Source: a virus. From it: 56,182 nt of DNA. Under the pieces are notes generated by a model, which was given only the letters and a program-made list of their open reading frames with translations, ran no database searches and had not been told where the DNA came from. Of the stretch, positions 14,597 through 24,800 are shown one piece after another; the stretch's first letter is position 1; the number at the start of each line of letters is the position of its first letter. The DNA lies in IMG/VR virus record IMGVR_UViG_3300020187_000042, positions 1 to 56,182 of that record; one strand, given 5' to 3'. The position numbers and the translations under genes were made by a program.

Positions 14597-17500
14597 ATGG
14601 CAAGAACAATACAATCCCCTGGAGTAGAAATAAAGGAAGTAGATCTTTCTTTACGACCTAATTTACCCGTAGGCACAACAGTGTTTATACCCGGTTTCGC
14701 GAATCAAGGACCAACCGATGAGTTACTCACGGTGTCCAGCTTGAGCGAATTCGAACAAATTTATGGCCTCCCACAAAACGCTGCAGAGCGATACATGTAT
14801 CATTCTGTCAAGGCTGTATTCCAAAGCCCTGCAAACGTCCTGGTATCTAGATTACCATACGGTCAAGGAGCCGGAGCGACGGTAGCAGACAAATATAGTG
14901 TTCAAGTTTATCCTGTAATTCCTCGTCCTATTATCGTTGATGGAGCCGCCCCGGAGATCAACTCAGTCGAGAAAGACGAAAGAATCATCGCTTGGCACCC
15001 AAAGAGTGCTAACGATACTAGCGGAAAGAAAGCCGGCAGTTACTCTAATCCTGAAAAAGGTGTAAGTGTTACAGCTAACAACCCTGGTGCTGAGAGTAAT
15101 TATTCAGTTACTGCTAATGGTGTATCGTCAGTATCACAAGTCCTGACCGGATTAGACGTGACCTTCACATCTGGGCAAGATGTTGTATTAGAATCCGGTA
15201 CAAAAATAACTTTTAAAGGGGGAGAGGATGGAGACTTCGTTATCGCAAAACCAGCTTCTGTTAACATTGGTTCAACCATAAGTGTTGTTGCAGTTACTCC
15301 CGGTACAGAATTAAATAATACGAATATAGATATATACACAAGCCAACCGGAGAATGAAACAATTTATGATCCTATCTCCGGGTTTGGAATAGGTGCTACC
15401 GCAGCCCGTTTAACCGGCAAGGATATAGTAAATCGTATCAACCAAAACTTCTCAGCATACCTCTCTGCAACTGGTGGATTAGAAGACACACCAGCTGTTA
15501 GAGCTACCACTTTTGGTTACAACAACACACCTATCAATGAAGACATGATTGTTGAAGTAGTAACCCCCGGGTTCGCCGGTAATAGTATCGTACTACAATC
15601 GATAGATGGTGTGCAAGCAGAATATAAATCAAATGATGCTTATAATTTGTGGCTTGTGACTGATGAATTCGTCGAAACAATATCTGTCGAAGCAGACGGT
15701 ATCAAGACGCTCCAGGAAATAGTAAACGACCATAACGGTCCTGATAACCAACCTGTATCTGGAATCCATATCGCGGTTATCGGAGGACATGGAGTCGTAC
15801 CGGCAGCTGGTACTCTTGTACTTGATGGAGGTTCATTACCTGGAACACTCACACAAAGAGTCGCCGCTCATAATTTAACCGCTAGTCCTGATGAACAAGT
15901 GCAAGTGGTGTCAGGTGGAGATTTAATAACCTCTGATAATTTAGTTTTTGGTGGTGGTCTTGAAGGAGTTGAAGCCGATGACTCGGTATCGAGTGATCAA
16001 AGTTATACCATCACCGGAGGTATTGCTTCTGGATTAAGTACAAAAGTTGTACCAGCTAGTGCGTGGAAGTTCGGTGATACTAATCCAGGAGGTTACGTCG
16101 GGACAACTCTTAAAGACGCAGTTGATAGCGTCATCGCATCTATACCCTCTGTAAGCGCTTATTCACAGGATAATCTATACTGGTCGGAAACAGAGGCTGG
16201 TAACCCATTGAGTATACCAGCCTTAAATGCGTATGAAATCGCAGATGTTGCAGACATAGTTGCAGACGCTGTTAATAGTGTTGGATGGGACTTGAGTGCT
16301 AGTGATCGTTATTATCTAGGTGAGCCTAGTAACATCGAATTATCAAACGATGATTTTCAGAAGACCATCAAGGGTGAAGTAAAGCTTAGCCAAGCAAATG
16401 CTGGTAAACTAGAAAATCAAAAATTCACAACCTACAATGACTTACTCACAAAAGGTGGTGCAGGAATGATGATTGTGAATGACAAGAAATTTGTTCTCAA
16501 TGAGAAATTTGAAGGCTATTACATCGGTATTTCAGATAATACTAACTTGAACCCTGCTACAGACTTTGATTCAGTAGGACAATTGAAATCGCTAAGTAAA
16601 AAGCTAGGCGGAACAACTGGCGGGTATGTTAATGTACCTGATACAGGTGTTAAAAGCCGTTTAACTTTCTCACTTAGTGCTGGATTTATCTTCGATCAAT
16701 ACGGAAATAAACAACAAGTAGGATTAGATGGTAGTATGAGTGAAGCTCTAGAAAACTTGAGTGAATTCGACCTCAATACTGATGAGTTCAGTGATGTGTT
16801 AACACTCGCTGTATTTAAAGTACGTCAATCAACACTCGAACCTGATGCTACTAAGCTCGATTATCTCGTTGCTGATAGTGTTATTGGTAGTGTTAATTAC
16901 TTTAGAGAAGCATTCAAATCCACAGGCGGTACAGCTACTAGTTACTTCATCGAGAGTGAAGCTAGTAATAGTAACAACCTTTACATGAAATTCAATGAAG
17001 GTATCTCTAAAGATGCCGGAAATTGGTTAGACGAGAATGGTTATCCGACCCGTAAGATCAGAGTACTTCCAGCTAAATCAGTAAGTTACTACGATGAATT
17101 AACATCAGATCAAAAATTAGATACAACTCAAGAAGTTAACGACTTTAAGGTAGCTCAAGCGTTCCTCAACGGAAATGAAGAAAAAGAAGACCGACTATAC
17201 ATCAAATCCTGGCAAGACTTGCAAGCTTCTAGAAAAGCTCAAATCAAGCACGGTAATAATGTGTATCCTCACGGTGTGTATCGCAAGCAAGCTGCTGCAG
17301 CTAAAGAAACTGGTAATATCCCAGCTAAATTGGATCGTATCTTCGAACTAGCAGACAATTTTGATCTATTCCCGATTGATATCACAATTGAGAGCGGTTT
17401 AGGTACAGTTTATGTCGGTACAGATGGTGGTACAGTTGAGAGCTTTGATGATGAAGAGTTCTTCAACATTGGAGATCATGTAGTTAGCAGCACCGGATTG

Positions 17501-18409
17501 AGCGGAAGTGGATTGTATACAACCAAGCTGATTGATAACAGAAGTGAAATCAATTACTTGACACAATACGACACAATCTTCGATACATTCAAGAGTTTCA
17601 GTCAATTCGCAAGAAAAGACAATATCTTTATCGCTGATCCATTGAGATACATTTTTGTTCAAGGTAGAAATAGTAAAACTCTCACAAGCCAGCAACGTGA
17701 ATCCGGAGTAAACTTCTCACAACACATTTACTGGCCGTTGCGTCACATGATGACCGGTGGTACTAAGAACAGTAGTTATTGCTGTACTTACGCTAACTGG
17801 GGATTCACAAACGATAAAGCACTTAACCGTGGCGTTTGGGTACCGATGAGTGGATTCGCTGCCGCCGCAATGGGTAATACAGATAGTAACTTCTATCCAT
17901 GGATCGCACCTGCAGGTTTCACAAGAGGCTTAGTGAGTGGTATTCAAGACCTTGCGTTTTATCCAAAACAGAAGGAAAGAGATCAGTTATACAAAATTGG
18001 ATTGAATCCAGTTGCTAACTTTCCTAATGAAGGATTTGCAATCTTCGGTCAAAAGACCATGCAAGCTAAACCAAGTGCTTTCGATCGTATCAACGTTAGA
18101 AGGTTGTTCTTATACCTACAAAAGGCTACAATGAATACAGTTAAATACTTCGTATTCGAACCGAACACATTATTCACACGGACACAAGTACTAAACGTTC
18201 TTCGTCCAATCTTCGAGGAGGTAAAGAACACACAAGGTATGTACGATTACTTGCTCGTTTGCGACGAACGAAACAATTCACCAGATGTTATTGACCGCAA
18301 TGAGCTTGTCATAGACATCTACATCAAACCTACACGCGCTGCGGAATTCATTCTAGTTAACTTTTATGCTACTAGAACCGGTCAAGACTTCAGTGAATTA
18401 GTGTCCTAA
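14597..18409 (+). CDS. 18: tail sheath protein gp18, enlarged (1270 aa)
   Basis: The N-terminus (IQSPGVEIKEVDLS, then FIPGFANQGPTDEL) and the C-terminus (INVRRLFLYLQKATMN, FEPNTLFTRTQVLNVLRPIF, ending with an IKPTRAAEFI strand) are typical of T4-family contractile sheath proteins. The sheath polymerises around the gp19 tube and contracts to drive it through the envelope. T4 gp18 has 659 residues, so about 600 extra residues are present. They lie mainly after residue 110, in Gly/Val/Thr/Ser-rich beta-like segments that probably form extra outer domains. A late box precedes it and gp19 follows at once. Confidence 0.93.
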   Translation: MARTIQSPGVEIKEVDLSLRPNLPVGTTVFIPGFANQGPTDELLTVSSLSEFEQIYGLPQNAAERYMYHSVKAVFQSPANVLVSRLPYGQGAGATVADKYSVQVYPVIPRPIIVDGAAPEINSVEKDERIIAWHPKSANDTSGKKAGSYSNPEKGVSVTANNPGAESNYSVTANGVSSVSQVLTGLDVTFTSGQDVVLESGTKITFKGGEDGDFVIAKPASVNIGSTISVVAVTPGTELNNTNIDIYTSQPENETIYDPISGFGIGATAARLTGKDIVNRINQNFSAYLSATGGLEDTPAVRATTFGYNNTPINEDMIVEVVTPGFAGNSIVLQSIDGVQAEYKSNDAYNLWLVTDEFVETISVEADGIKTLQEIVNDHNGPDNQPVSGIHIAVIGGHGVVPAAGTLVLDGGSLPGTLTQRVAAHNLTASPDEQVQVVSGGDLITSDNLVFGGGLEGVEADDSVSSDQSYTITGGIASGLSTKVVPASAWKFGDTNPGGYVGTTLKDAVDSVIASIPSVSAYSQDNLYWSETEAGNPLSIPALNAYEIADVADIVADAVNSVGWDLSASDRYYLGEPSNIELSNDDFQKTIKGEVKLSQANAGKLENQKFTTYNDLLTKGGAGMMIVNDKKFVLNEKFEGYYIGISDNTNLNPATDFDSVGQLKSLSKKLGGTTGGYVNVPDTGVKSRLTFSLSAGFIFDQYGNKQQVGLDGSMSEALENLSEFDLNTDEFSDVLTLAVFKVRQSTLEPDATKLDYLVADSVIGSVNYFREAFKSTGGTATSYFIESEASNSNNLYMKFNEGISKDAGNWLDENGYPTRKIRVLPAKSVSYYDELTSDQKLDTTQEVNDFKVAQAFLNGNEEKEDRLYIKSWQDLQASRKAQIKHGNNVYPHGVYRKQAAAAKETGNIPAKLDRIFELADNFDLFPIDITIESGLGTVYVGTDGGTVESFDDEEFFNIGDHVVSSTGLSGSGLYTTKLIDNRSEINYLTQYDTIFDTFKSFSQFARKDNIFIADPLRYIFVQGRNSKTLTSQQRESGVNFSQHIYWPLRHMMTGGTKNSSYCCTYANWGFTNDKALNRGVWVPMSGFAAAAMGNTDSNFYPWIAPAGFTRGLVSGIQDLAFYPKQKERDQLYKIGLNPVANFPNEGFAIFGQKTMQAKPSAFDRINVRRLFLYLQKATMNTVKYFVFEPNTLFTRTQVLNVLRPIFEEVKNTQGMYDYLLVCDERNNSPDVIDRNELVIDIYIKPTRAAEFILVNFYATRTGQDFSELVS

Positions 18410-18410
18410 C

Positions 18411-18418
18411 CATAAGTA
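18411..18418 (+). promoter_or_regulatory. late promoter variant CATAAGTA for tail tube
   Basis: Box 9 nt before the gp19 ATG, immediately after the sheath stop codon, giving gp19 its own late transcript. Confidence 0.68.
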
Positions 18419-18427
18419 TTTAAAGCT

Positions 18428-18967
18428 ATGCCAGACGTAAGACAAACAATATCAGATTTCTATAGAGTCGCACAAGAAAGAGATTTCAGTCGTGACTTCC
18501 AATTTAGAGTACTTAACATTCAGAGTGGAGATGGCGCTTTTGCTATCACTGAGGATGACCTAGTGTATGCCCAAGGTGGTAGTATACCAGGTCGTACTGT
18601 AGCTAACCACGACGTAGCATTCATGGGCATGAACTTTAAAGTACCTGGTGCAGCTTCATACTCCGGAACATATCCGCTCACATTCTATAGTGATCGCGAA
18701 GACAGCCTTCGTAATCTCTTACTGACATGGAGTAAGGATACCTTTGATGACGCTACAAGCACTGGTAACTACTATATGCCCAAGGAGACATCGATTGTTG
18801 ACTTGGTACAATTAGATACACAGCTAGAACGTGTCGCACAGTTTACGCTTGTTGGCGCTTATCCTCAAGAAATTGGAGAAGTGACCTACACTGCAGCGGG
18901 AACAGGAGCACCAGTGACATTCACTTGTACTCTCAACTACCACTTTGTACGATCCACAAGATTTTAA
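18428..18967 (+). CDS. 19: tail tube protein gp19
   Basis: The 179-aa length is close to T4 gp19 (163 aa). The pattern fits the family: RDFQFRVLNI, the GGSIPGRTVANHDVAFMGMNF loop and strand, and a C-terminal GAYPQEIGEVTY followed by a final antiparallel strand. Gp19 stacks as hexamer rings to form the inner tube through which DNA leaves. It follows the sheath directly, with its own late box, and ends at a clear intrinsic terminator, so sheath and tube form a defined unit. Confidence 0.9.
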   Translation: MPDVRQTISDFYRVAQERDFSRDFQFRVLNIQSGDGAFAITEDDLVYAQGGSIPGRTVANHDVAFMGMNFKVPGAASYSGTYPLTFYSDREDSLRNLLLTWSKDTFDDATSTGNYYMPKETSIVDLVQLDTQLERVAQFTLVGAYPQEIGEVTYTAAGTGAPVTFTCTLNYHFVRSTRF

Positions 18968-18992
18968 CCAGCACCAAATCACAAACCAAATT

Positions 18993-19018
18993 AGCCGTGC
19001 CCAGTGTACGGCTTTTTT
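18993..19018 (+). terminator. intrinsic terminator after gp19
   Basis: AGCCGT (18993-18998) pairs with ACGGCT (19008-19013) around a 9-nt loop and is followed by a run of six T. Confidence 0.82.
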
Positions 19019-19028
19019 GTGTACGTAC

Positions 19029-19036
19029 ATTAAATA
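19029..19036 (+). promoter_or_regulatory. late promoter variant ATTAAATA
   Basis: Weaker match, 9 nt before the ATG at 19046, between the gp19 terminator and the next gene, where a promoter is required. Confidence 0.55.
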
Positions 19037-19045
19037 ATAGTACAT

Positions 19046-20110
19046 ATGTTCGATGATATAAGAAGAATTGGCGAGAAGGTAGACAATCTGTTAGGTACAG
19101 ATATCTTCCCGTTCAACTATCCATTCAGTCATACTGAGAACTTTCTTCAACATATGGACAAGTGGGAATTTGCTATTCCCATGAAGTTTCTATGGTTTGT
19201 ACACATCGAAACGATACCAAGTGTTATATCCTCTCAGACAATGTGGAACAAGGAACCACACGGAGCAATTCAGTCGAGCGGTTCTATCGCCGGTCCTGGA
19301 GGAAAGATGAAAGGTTGGGATTTGAATCAAGCGAAATCAGAAATAACTAGACAAACATACATGCACACTGCTAATGAATATGGTTGTATACTTGCTCAAG
19401 GAGTTGTACTACCTGGAGAGAGTTATGAAGTCAAGGATATACCGATTAGTAACAACATGGGATTCCTACCCGGTAAGGTTGGCGGTAATAAAGGCGCTTC
19501 ACCACCTCTACAGATCCAATTCAGAGAAACTAATAGATCTTTCCCAGATATGGTCATAAGACCATGGATATATATCGCATCCCACATGGGATTGACTGCC
19601 AGGCCACCAACCGATAACAATAGAAACATTAAAACAAACATATCCATCGTACAATTAGGCAAAACATACCCACAAATACCATTGGTCGAGAGAAAGATAT
19701 GGAGGTTTTATAATTGTGTGCCTGTCTCGATAGATGGTAAGGAGCTAACATACGATGCTGCCGAAGTACAACTATATAATACTGGTTGGAATTATACACA
19801 TTACTCTGTAGAAAGTCTACCAGACACAGACATGGATGCTTACATGAGTAAAGAAGGGTTTCAAAAGTTTGTAAAGGACATGGCTAACAAATTGCTAGCA
19901 AAGTCTAGATTTTTTAAGAAACTCAACAAGAAGATAGCAAAAGTCGAGAGGTTTGTTGACAAAGCTACTAAAATTAAGAAGAAGGTTGATAAAGTGCTTG
20001 GATTTCTAGGAGGTTTAGGGAAACCAAAAAACAAACCCGGTGGTAATCGGTCTGTGTCTAATCCTACTGCAGGTCGCGCAGTTGATAATAGATTTCAGAG
20101 TGATTCCTAG
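19046..20110 (+). CDS. baseplate tail-tube protein (gp48/gp54-like), 354 aa
   Basis: The core fits the tube-initiating baseplate proteins. It has a PGESYEVKDIPISN loop, PPLQIQFRETNRSFPDMVIRPWIYIASHMG, and later CVPVSIDGKELTYDAAEVQ with a final strand, the same tube fold as gp19. The C-terminal 75 residues are strongly basic and predicted coiled (KKLNKKIAKVERFVDKATK), then Gly/Pro/Asn-rich. In T4, gp48 and gp54 cap the hub and start tube and sheath polymerisation. A second candidate of this class is at 25482, so which is gp48 and which is gp54 is undecided. Confidence 0.65.
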   Translation: MFDDIRRIGEKVDNLLGTDIFPFNYPFSHTENFLQHMDKWEFAIPMKFLWFVHIETIPSVISSQTMWNKEPHGAIQSSGSIAGPGGKMKGWDLNQAKSEITRQTYMHTANEYGCILAQGVVLPGESYEVKDIPISNNMGFLPGKVGGNKGASPPLQIQFRETNRSFPDMVIRPWIYIASHMGLTARPPTDNNRNIKTNISIVQLGKTYPQIPLVERKIWRFYNCVPVSIDGKELTYDAAEVQLYNTGWNYTHYSVESLPDTDMDAYMSKEGFQKFVKDMANKLLAKSRFFKKLNKKIAKVERFVDKATKIKKKVDKVLGFLGGLGKPKNKPGGNRSVSNPTAGRAVDNRFQSDS

Positions 20111-20126
20111 GAGTAATTGACTTTTC

Positions 20127-20134
20127 TGTAAATA
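20127..20134 (+). promoter_or_regulatory. possible late promoter TGTAAATA
   Basis: Weak variant 15 nt before the GTG start at 20150, in a 39-nt gap. Confidence 0.4.
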
Positions 20135-20149
20135 TTAATAGATATTAAT

Positions 20150-21043
20150 GTGAGTACCGCGTTTAAATTCAAGGTATACCTGCCATCCAAACAAAGGTAC
20201 TATAACTTTAGTGAAATAACCAACAGAGACTACCTTGATATAGTAAAGATAATATCAAACTCCGATAACGATCAACTACTAACACACTTCAATGATATTA
20301 TATATCGGTTATCAGGAAAGAAAGTGATACCCGCTAAAATCTCTCGGATTGATAGTTTTTGTATACTGATCAATCTATATATCGTGTGCGTCTCAAATGT
20401 ACTAGAGATAACTCCAAAGGACCAGCAAATAAGTAAGCTCAAGATAGACCTATATGATATACTTGACAAGGTAACCAACTTTGACTTCGAGTATACACAT
20501 CTTCTAGAGATCAGCGACGATATAAAAATTAAATTAGCCACTCCATCTACAATATACGAAGCATCAACTGACAATCTGATCACTAGTGTTATAGACACTA
20601 TTCACATCACCGGGAAGACATTTAACTTCTCACAATTTGACCAGAAACAACAACAATCACTGATCGACAACATATCTAGTGATGTAACTACGCATATAAT
20701 CCGGAAGATCAAAGAGATAGACCAGAACTATCAGCTCGATGTGATAAAATATGGCCAGGACCCACCAACGGTTATAACATTAAACTTGTATAACAACAGC
20801 ATGTTCGAATTACTGAAGGTTATATACAACTCCAACTTGGAAGCAGAGTACTACTATAGATACTTTATGGCTAAGCATATAAACTTACCTGGAGATCAGA
20901 TAGAAACATCAACACCAGCTGAAATTCAAACATATCTACAGTTTTACAAGCGTGAACGTAAGGAGGAAGAAAAGGCCCGCGAGAAAGCTGAACGAGCACA
21001 AGGTGGTACAGTAGGAGCCTCACCGATGATGCCAGGTATGTAG
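20150..21043 (+). CDS. putative baseplate hub assembly protein, 297 aa (GTG start)
   Basis: The only suitable start is GTG at 20150 (the ATG two bases before it runs straight into a stop). The opening FKVYLPSKQRYYNFSEITNRDYLDIVKI resembles the start of T4-type baseplate hub assembly proteins (gp26/gp51 group), followed by helical repeats. The last 35 residues are Lys/Glu/Arg-rich (KRERKEEEKAREKAERA) and end in a Gly/Met/Pro tail. It precedes another protein with the same opening pattern and the tape measure, as expected for hub assembly factors. The family assignment is tentative. Confidence 0.55.
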   Translation: MSTAFKFKVYLPSKQRYYNFSEITNRDYLDIVKIISNSDNDQLLTHFNDIIYRLSGKKVIPAKISRIDSFCILINLYIVCVSNVLEITPKDQQISKLKIDLYDILDKVTNFDFEYTHLLEISDDIKIKLATPSTIYEASTDNLITSVIDTIHITGKTFNFSQFDQKQQQSLIDNISSDVTTHIIRKIKEIDQNYQLDVIKYGQDPPTVITLNLYNNSMFELLKVIYNSNLEAEYYYRYFMAKHINLPGDQIETSTPAEIQTYLQFYKRERKEEEKAREKAERAQGGTVGASPMMPGM

Positions 21044-21064
21044 GTTGATTTACACAAACACACC

Positions 21065-21072
21065 GATAAATA
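21065..21072 (+). promoter_or_regulatory. late promoter GATAAATA, only 3 nt from ATG
   Basis: The shortest spacing in the window: 3 nt to the first ATG (21076) and 6 nt to the second (21079). Confidence 0.65.
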
Positions 21073-21075
21073 TAT

Positions 21076-21861
21076 ATGATGTCAAACAATAGTTCATATA
21101 AGAATCTTTTAGCTAGTATTAACGAGCTCAACAATAAAGACACACTGAGTGTATATGTACCGAGTGTTGGTAATGATGTGCCATTTGCACCACTAACAGT
21201 CAAGCAACAGAAGCTGTTACTATCCAGCAGCGTTGATACAGACTTTGAAAACTTGTCGTTCATGAACGCTATCAACAGTATCATATCAACTAATTGTAAG
21301 CAGAGTGTTCGAATACTAACGACTGATAAACCTTTAATCGTGTTACAATTGAGAGAACATGCGATCGGTGGTACACTTAAGATTGAAGAGGATGACACTA
21401 CTCATGAGATCAACTTGAGTGAACATATTGCTACTTGTAAATCACTTGATGCATCAATTTCCGATAACCTCGAGATTGAGCATGATATCATCAAGATCAC
21501 ATGTCATGTACCTGATATAGCTACAGACACCAAGTACAACAAGCAATTCACAAAGAAAGTTCAAAAGCCAAAATCAAAAGAAAAATTAAAAGTCACGGAT
21601 GTGATTGGAGATATATATGTATCTGAGTTGGTCAAGTATATACAGGCGATAATCATAGGTGAAGATGTAGTCACTCCAGGAGTTGATGTCAATATATCAG
21701 ACATGGTAAATGTATTTGAATCCCTGCCTATGCAAGTCAGTAACAAATTAGCAGCCCTTGTTAAACAAACCCGTAAATTTGAAATAGCATGCCTGACTCC
21801 AGAATCTCTACCAGAAGGAGTGTCCATTAGTATAGACGCTAGCCTATTCACCACTGAATAG
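21076..21861 (+). CDS. baseplate hub protein (gp26-family-like), 261 aa
   Basis: After a short leader the protein reads VYVPSVGNDVPFAPLTVKQQK, the opening typical of the T4 base-plate gp26 family (LPS-G-x-FxPLTVKxQK). It then has a helical region and several beta strands. This family builds or stabilises the central hub before tape measure loading. The start is either ATG 21076 or ATG 21079; a late box only 3 nt upstream of the first makes the second the more plausible one for a leaderless mRNA. It lies directly before the tape measure gene. Confidence 0.6.
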   Translation: MMSNNSSYKNLLASINELNNKDTLSVYVPSVGNDVPFAPLTVKQQKLLLSSSVDTDFENLSFMNAINSIISTNCKQSVRILTTDKPLIVLQLREHAIGGTLKIEEDDTTHEINLSEHIATCKSLDASISDNLEIEHDIIKITCHVPDIATDTKYNKQFTKKVQKPKSKEKLKVTDVIGDIYVSELVKYIQAIIIGEDVVTPGVDVNISDMVNVFESLPMQVSNKLAALVKQTRKFEIACLTPESLPEGVSISIDASLFTTE

Positions 21862-21873
21862 TAACGATCTGAC

Positions 21874-21881
21874 CATAAATA
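21874..21881 (+). promoter_or_regulatory. late promoter CATAAATA for tape measure
   Basis: Box 10 nt before the ATG at 21892. An ATG at 21885 in another frame closes after five codons. Confidence 0.75.
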
Positions 21882-21891
21882 ATTATGGTCC

Positions 21892-24800
21892 ATGGAAGAT
21901 AAACTAGGAGATTTAATTACCGCTCTAACTGAGCTGGTCGAAAAGCTTGATGACAAACCTACTGGTGAGGTCACATCAAAGGCTAGGTTCAACCCGGATG
22001 ACATGTTCGCACCTACAGAAGAGCAGGTATCAGCTAAGGAGAACAAGGAGTTAGCTAAAGATATCGCCAAAGAAAACGCGAAGAACAATAAAGAGAAGAA
22101 AGCCTCTCGAAAAATACTCAAAGATGTAATGCCAGTATCAGTGGTTAACTTTGATAGCAAAGCGTTGAAGCAGTTAGGTGAAGTGGTGTCAAATAACATA
22201 ACTGATAGGGTCACTAAGGACACTGAAGCACCTAAAGACAAAGCTCCTAGTTGGTTGAAGGCACTAAAAATGATAGGATACGGCGCTTTCGCATTGATTA
22301 TTGGACCTATAATCGCTTTGTTTGCATTCTTTGAAGAGATTGGAAAACAGAAGTGGTTTATATCTCTGAAGGAATTTCTAAAAAAGAAAGTAGGAGGACC
22401 GTTAGCAAAACTATTTAAACCTATAACATCATTCTTCGATAAGTTCAAAACCCGAATTAGTAATTTATGGAAAAGTGTCAAGAAGTTTTTCAAACCAGTC
22501 ACAGACACACTCAAAAATATAGGCACAAAGATCAAGAATATTGGTAAGAGTATCAAGTCTTTATTGAGTCCTATATTCGGTGGCGCTACAAAGCCTGGGT
22601 TGTTCACTCGCTTGATGAACATAATACTGAAGAATCCTGTGATAAAAGGAATGACAGCATTTTTCAAGGGGCTTGGTGGTATGCTAGGTAAGATATTTCT
22701 ACCTATCACCATCATAATGGGTGTGTTTGACTTTGTGACCGGGTTTATGGATGGTTACGAAAAAGAAGGATCGATTATAGATGGAATAGAAGGTGGAATC
22801 ACAAAGGTGTTTGATACTTTGATCGCCATGCCGTTGGATATGTTAAAATCAGCGGTTAGTTGGATCCTCGGCAAGTTTGGGTTCAAAGAAGCAGAGAAGA
22901 CATTGGACGCATTCAGTTTTAGCACCTTGATTAGTGATATGATTGGTGGTCTCTTTAAGACATACAAGGATATATTTGCCAAGATCACTAGTGTACTCAC
23001 AGGCATATGGGATTCATTTATAGGTATATTCACCTCCACAGGAGAGGCGGATGAAAAGGGAATGGTCGAGAAAGCGCTGGTTTTCGTTTATAAAATATTA
23101 ACCCTACCGTTAGATCTGATAAAGGATACAGTAAGTTGGCTTCTGGGTGCATTTGGATTCGAGAATGCAGAGAAATCACTAGATAGTTGGTCTTTCGCCA
23201 AGATTTATGAGGATCTGATCGGGGCTATATTCGGATTTATGGAGGGTGCATTCGAATTCGTCAAGTCACTGTTCACAGAGCCAAAAAAGGCGTTTGAGAA
23301 GATAGGAAAGTGGTTTGACAAGTTGTTTGCTGACCCAATAGGAACAATCAAAGAGTTATTACCAAAATGGATGACAGACTTTGGAACTTGGGTATGGGAC
23401 ACACTTATAGCACCTGTCGCTAAGTTGCTTACAGCTACAGCAGACAACCCAGTGGCGGCAAAAGCAGCATTCAAAAAACTATTACCAAAATGGATGTCTG
23501 GGTTTGGTGATTGGGTATTTGATTCATTAATACTACCAATATCACAATATTTCGACAAACTACTCAACTCTACAAGCGCATCAGAAATACTATCTGCATT
23601 GATTCCACAGTGGTTGAAAGATACCGGAAAATGGGTGTATAACAACACAATACAACCACTGATGGATATATTCTCTGACATTACTAAGGACCCAAAAGGA
23701 TCAAAATCTGCGTTTTTAGAGATGTTACCAAAATGGATGACCGGTATAGGGGGATGGGTATTTGACGAGGTTATAGCCCCAATTGCAAAATGGTTTACAG
23801 ACTTTGCTGATCCTAGTGTAGGTTTTACGGAACTCCTTCCAGACTGGATGCTAGATGTAGGTCAATGGGTATACAATACGTTGATAAAACCAATTGGAGA
23901 TTTAATCACATCACTACTCGATATAGACCTGGTTGGCATGTTGAAGAGCAAGGCAAAAAACCTCCTCCCCAAAGCAGGATACGAACTACTCTTTGGTACT
24001 GAAGAAGAAGAGGCATCCGGTAAAGCTGCTGAATCACGTGAAGCTGCAACTAAAGCCACAGCTTCGGTCGCTGGTTTGAGCGAGACTGCTCAAAAGACAA
24101 TAGCCAAAGCTCGCGCGAATATAGAGGATACAGTTGGTGGAGATAACACAGCTGATCGCACTAACGATCTAATCGATTCCATGAAGAAAGCCATGGTAGA
24201 CGGAAAAGGTGATGAGGAAAAAACCAAGGAACTATTAATTGAATCCGGGGATTACAAAGCATTGCTCAAGACTTCAGGGATGGATGAAAAGGACTTCTTA
24301 AAGAAGATGACGAAAGGTTATGAATATGGGCATATTTACGACTCAGTTTCGGATGCTGGTGAAGACTTTATTCACAAGGATGGTGGTATGGGTGACATAG
24401 CAATGCAAATCGCGAACCAAGAGGGTGAGCATAAAAGGTGGGTAAGTATGGTCAATGAATACGCAAAAGTTCTCAAGGATGAAGGATTAAAGATCGACAA
24501 CTTCCAATACCCGTGGGCAACACTAGCTGACAAAGATTCAATAACTAGTGATATACTAGCCGGATACAACCTCATGTATGATGCTCTTGATGTTGAGACA
24601 GATGATGGTAGAGCATTCGCACGAGCTTTGGAGAAAGTAGGTATACACAAGGCCATGAGAGCAGCCAAGCCAGTTCAAGTTGAAGCACCAGAAATGAACG
24701 ATTTTATATGGAGACCTGGTCAAAAACCAATGACATTTAGCAAGGGTGATATTCTGATAGGATCACATGAAGATAACATATCACCAAGTACACCAGGGAA

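Noticed and set aside
21561-22715. 384-aa open frame on the minus strand
   Set aside because: It is antisense to the hub protein and tape measure genes, has low-complexity composition mirroring them, and has no late box or stop-start coupling.
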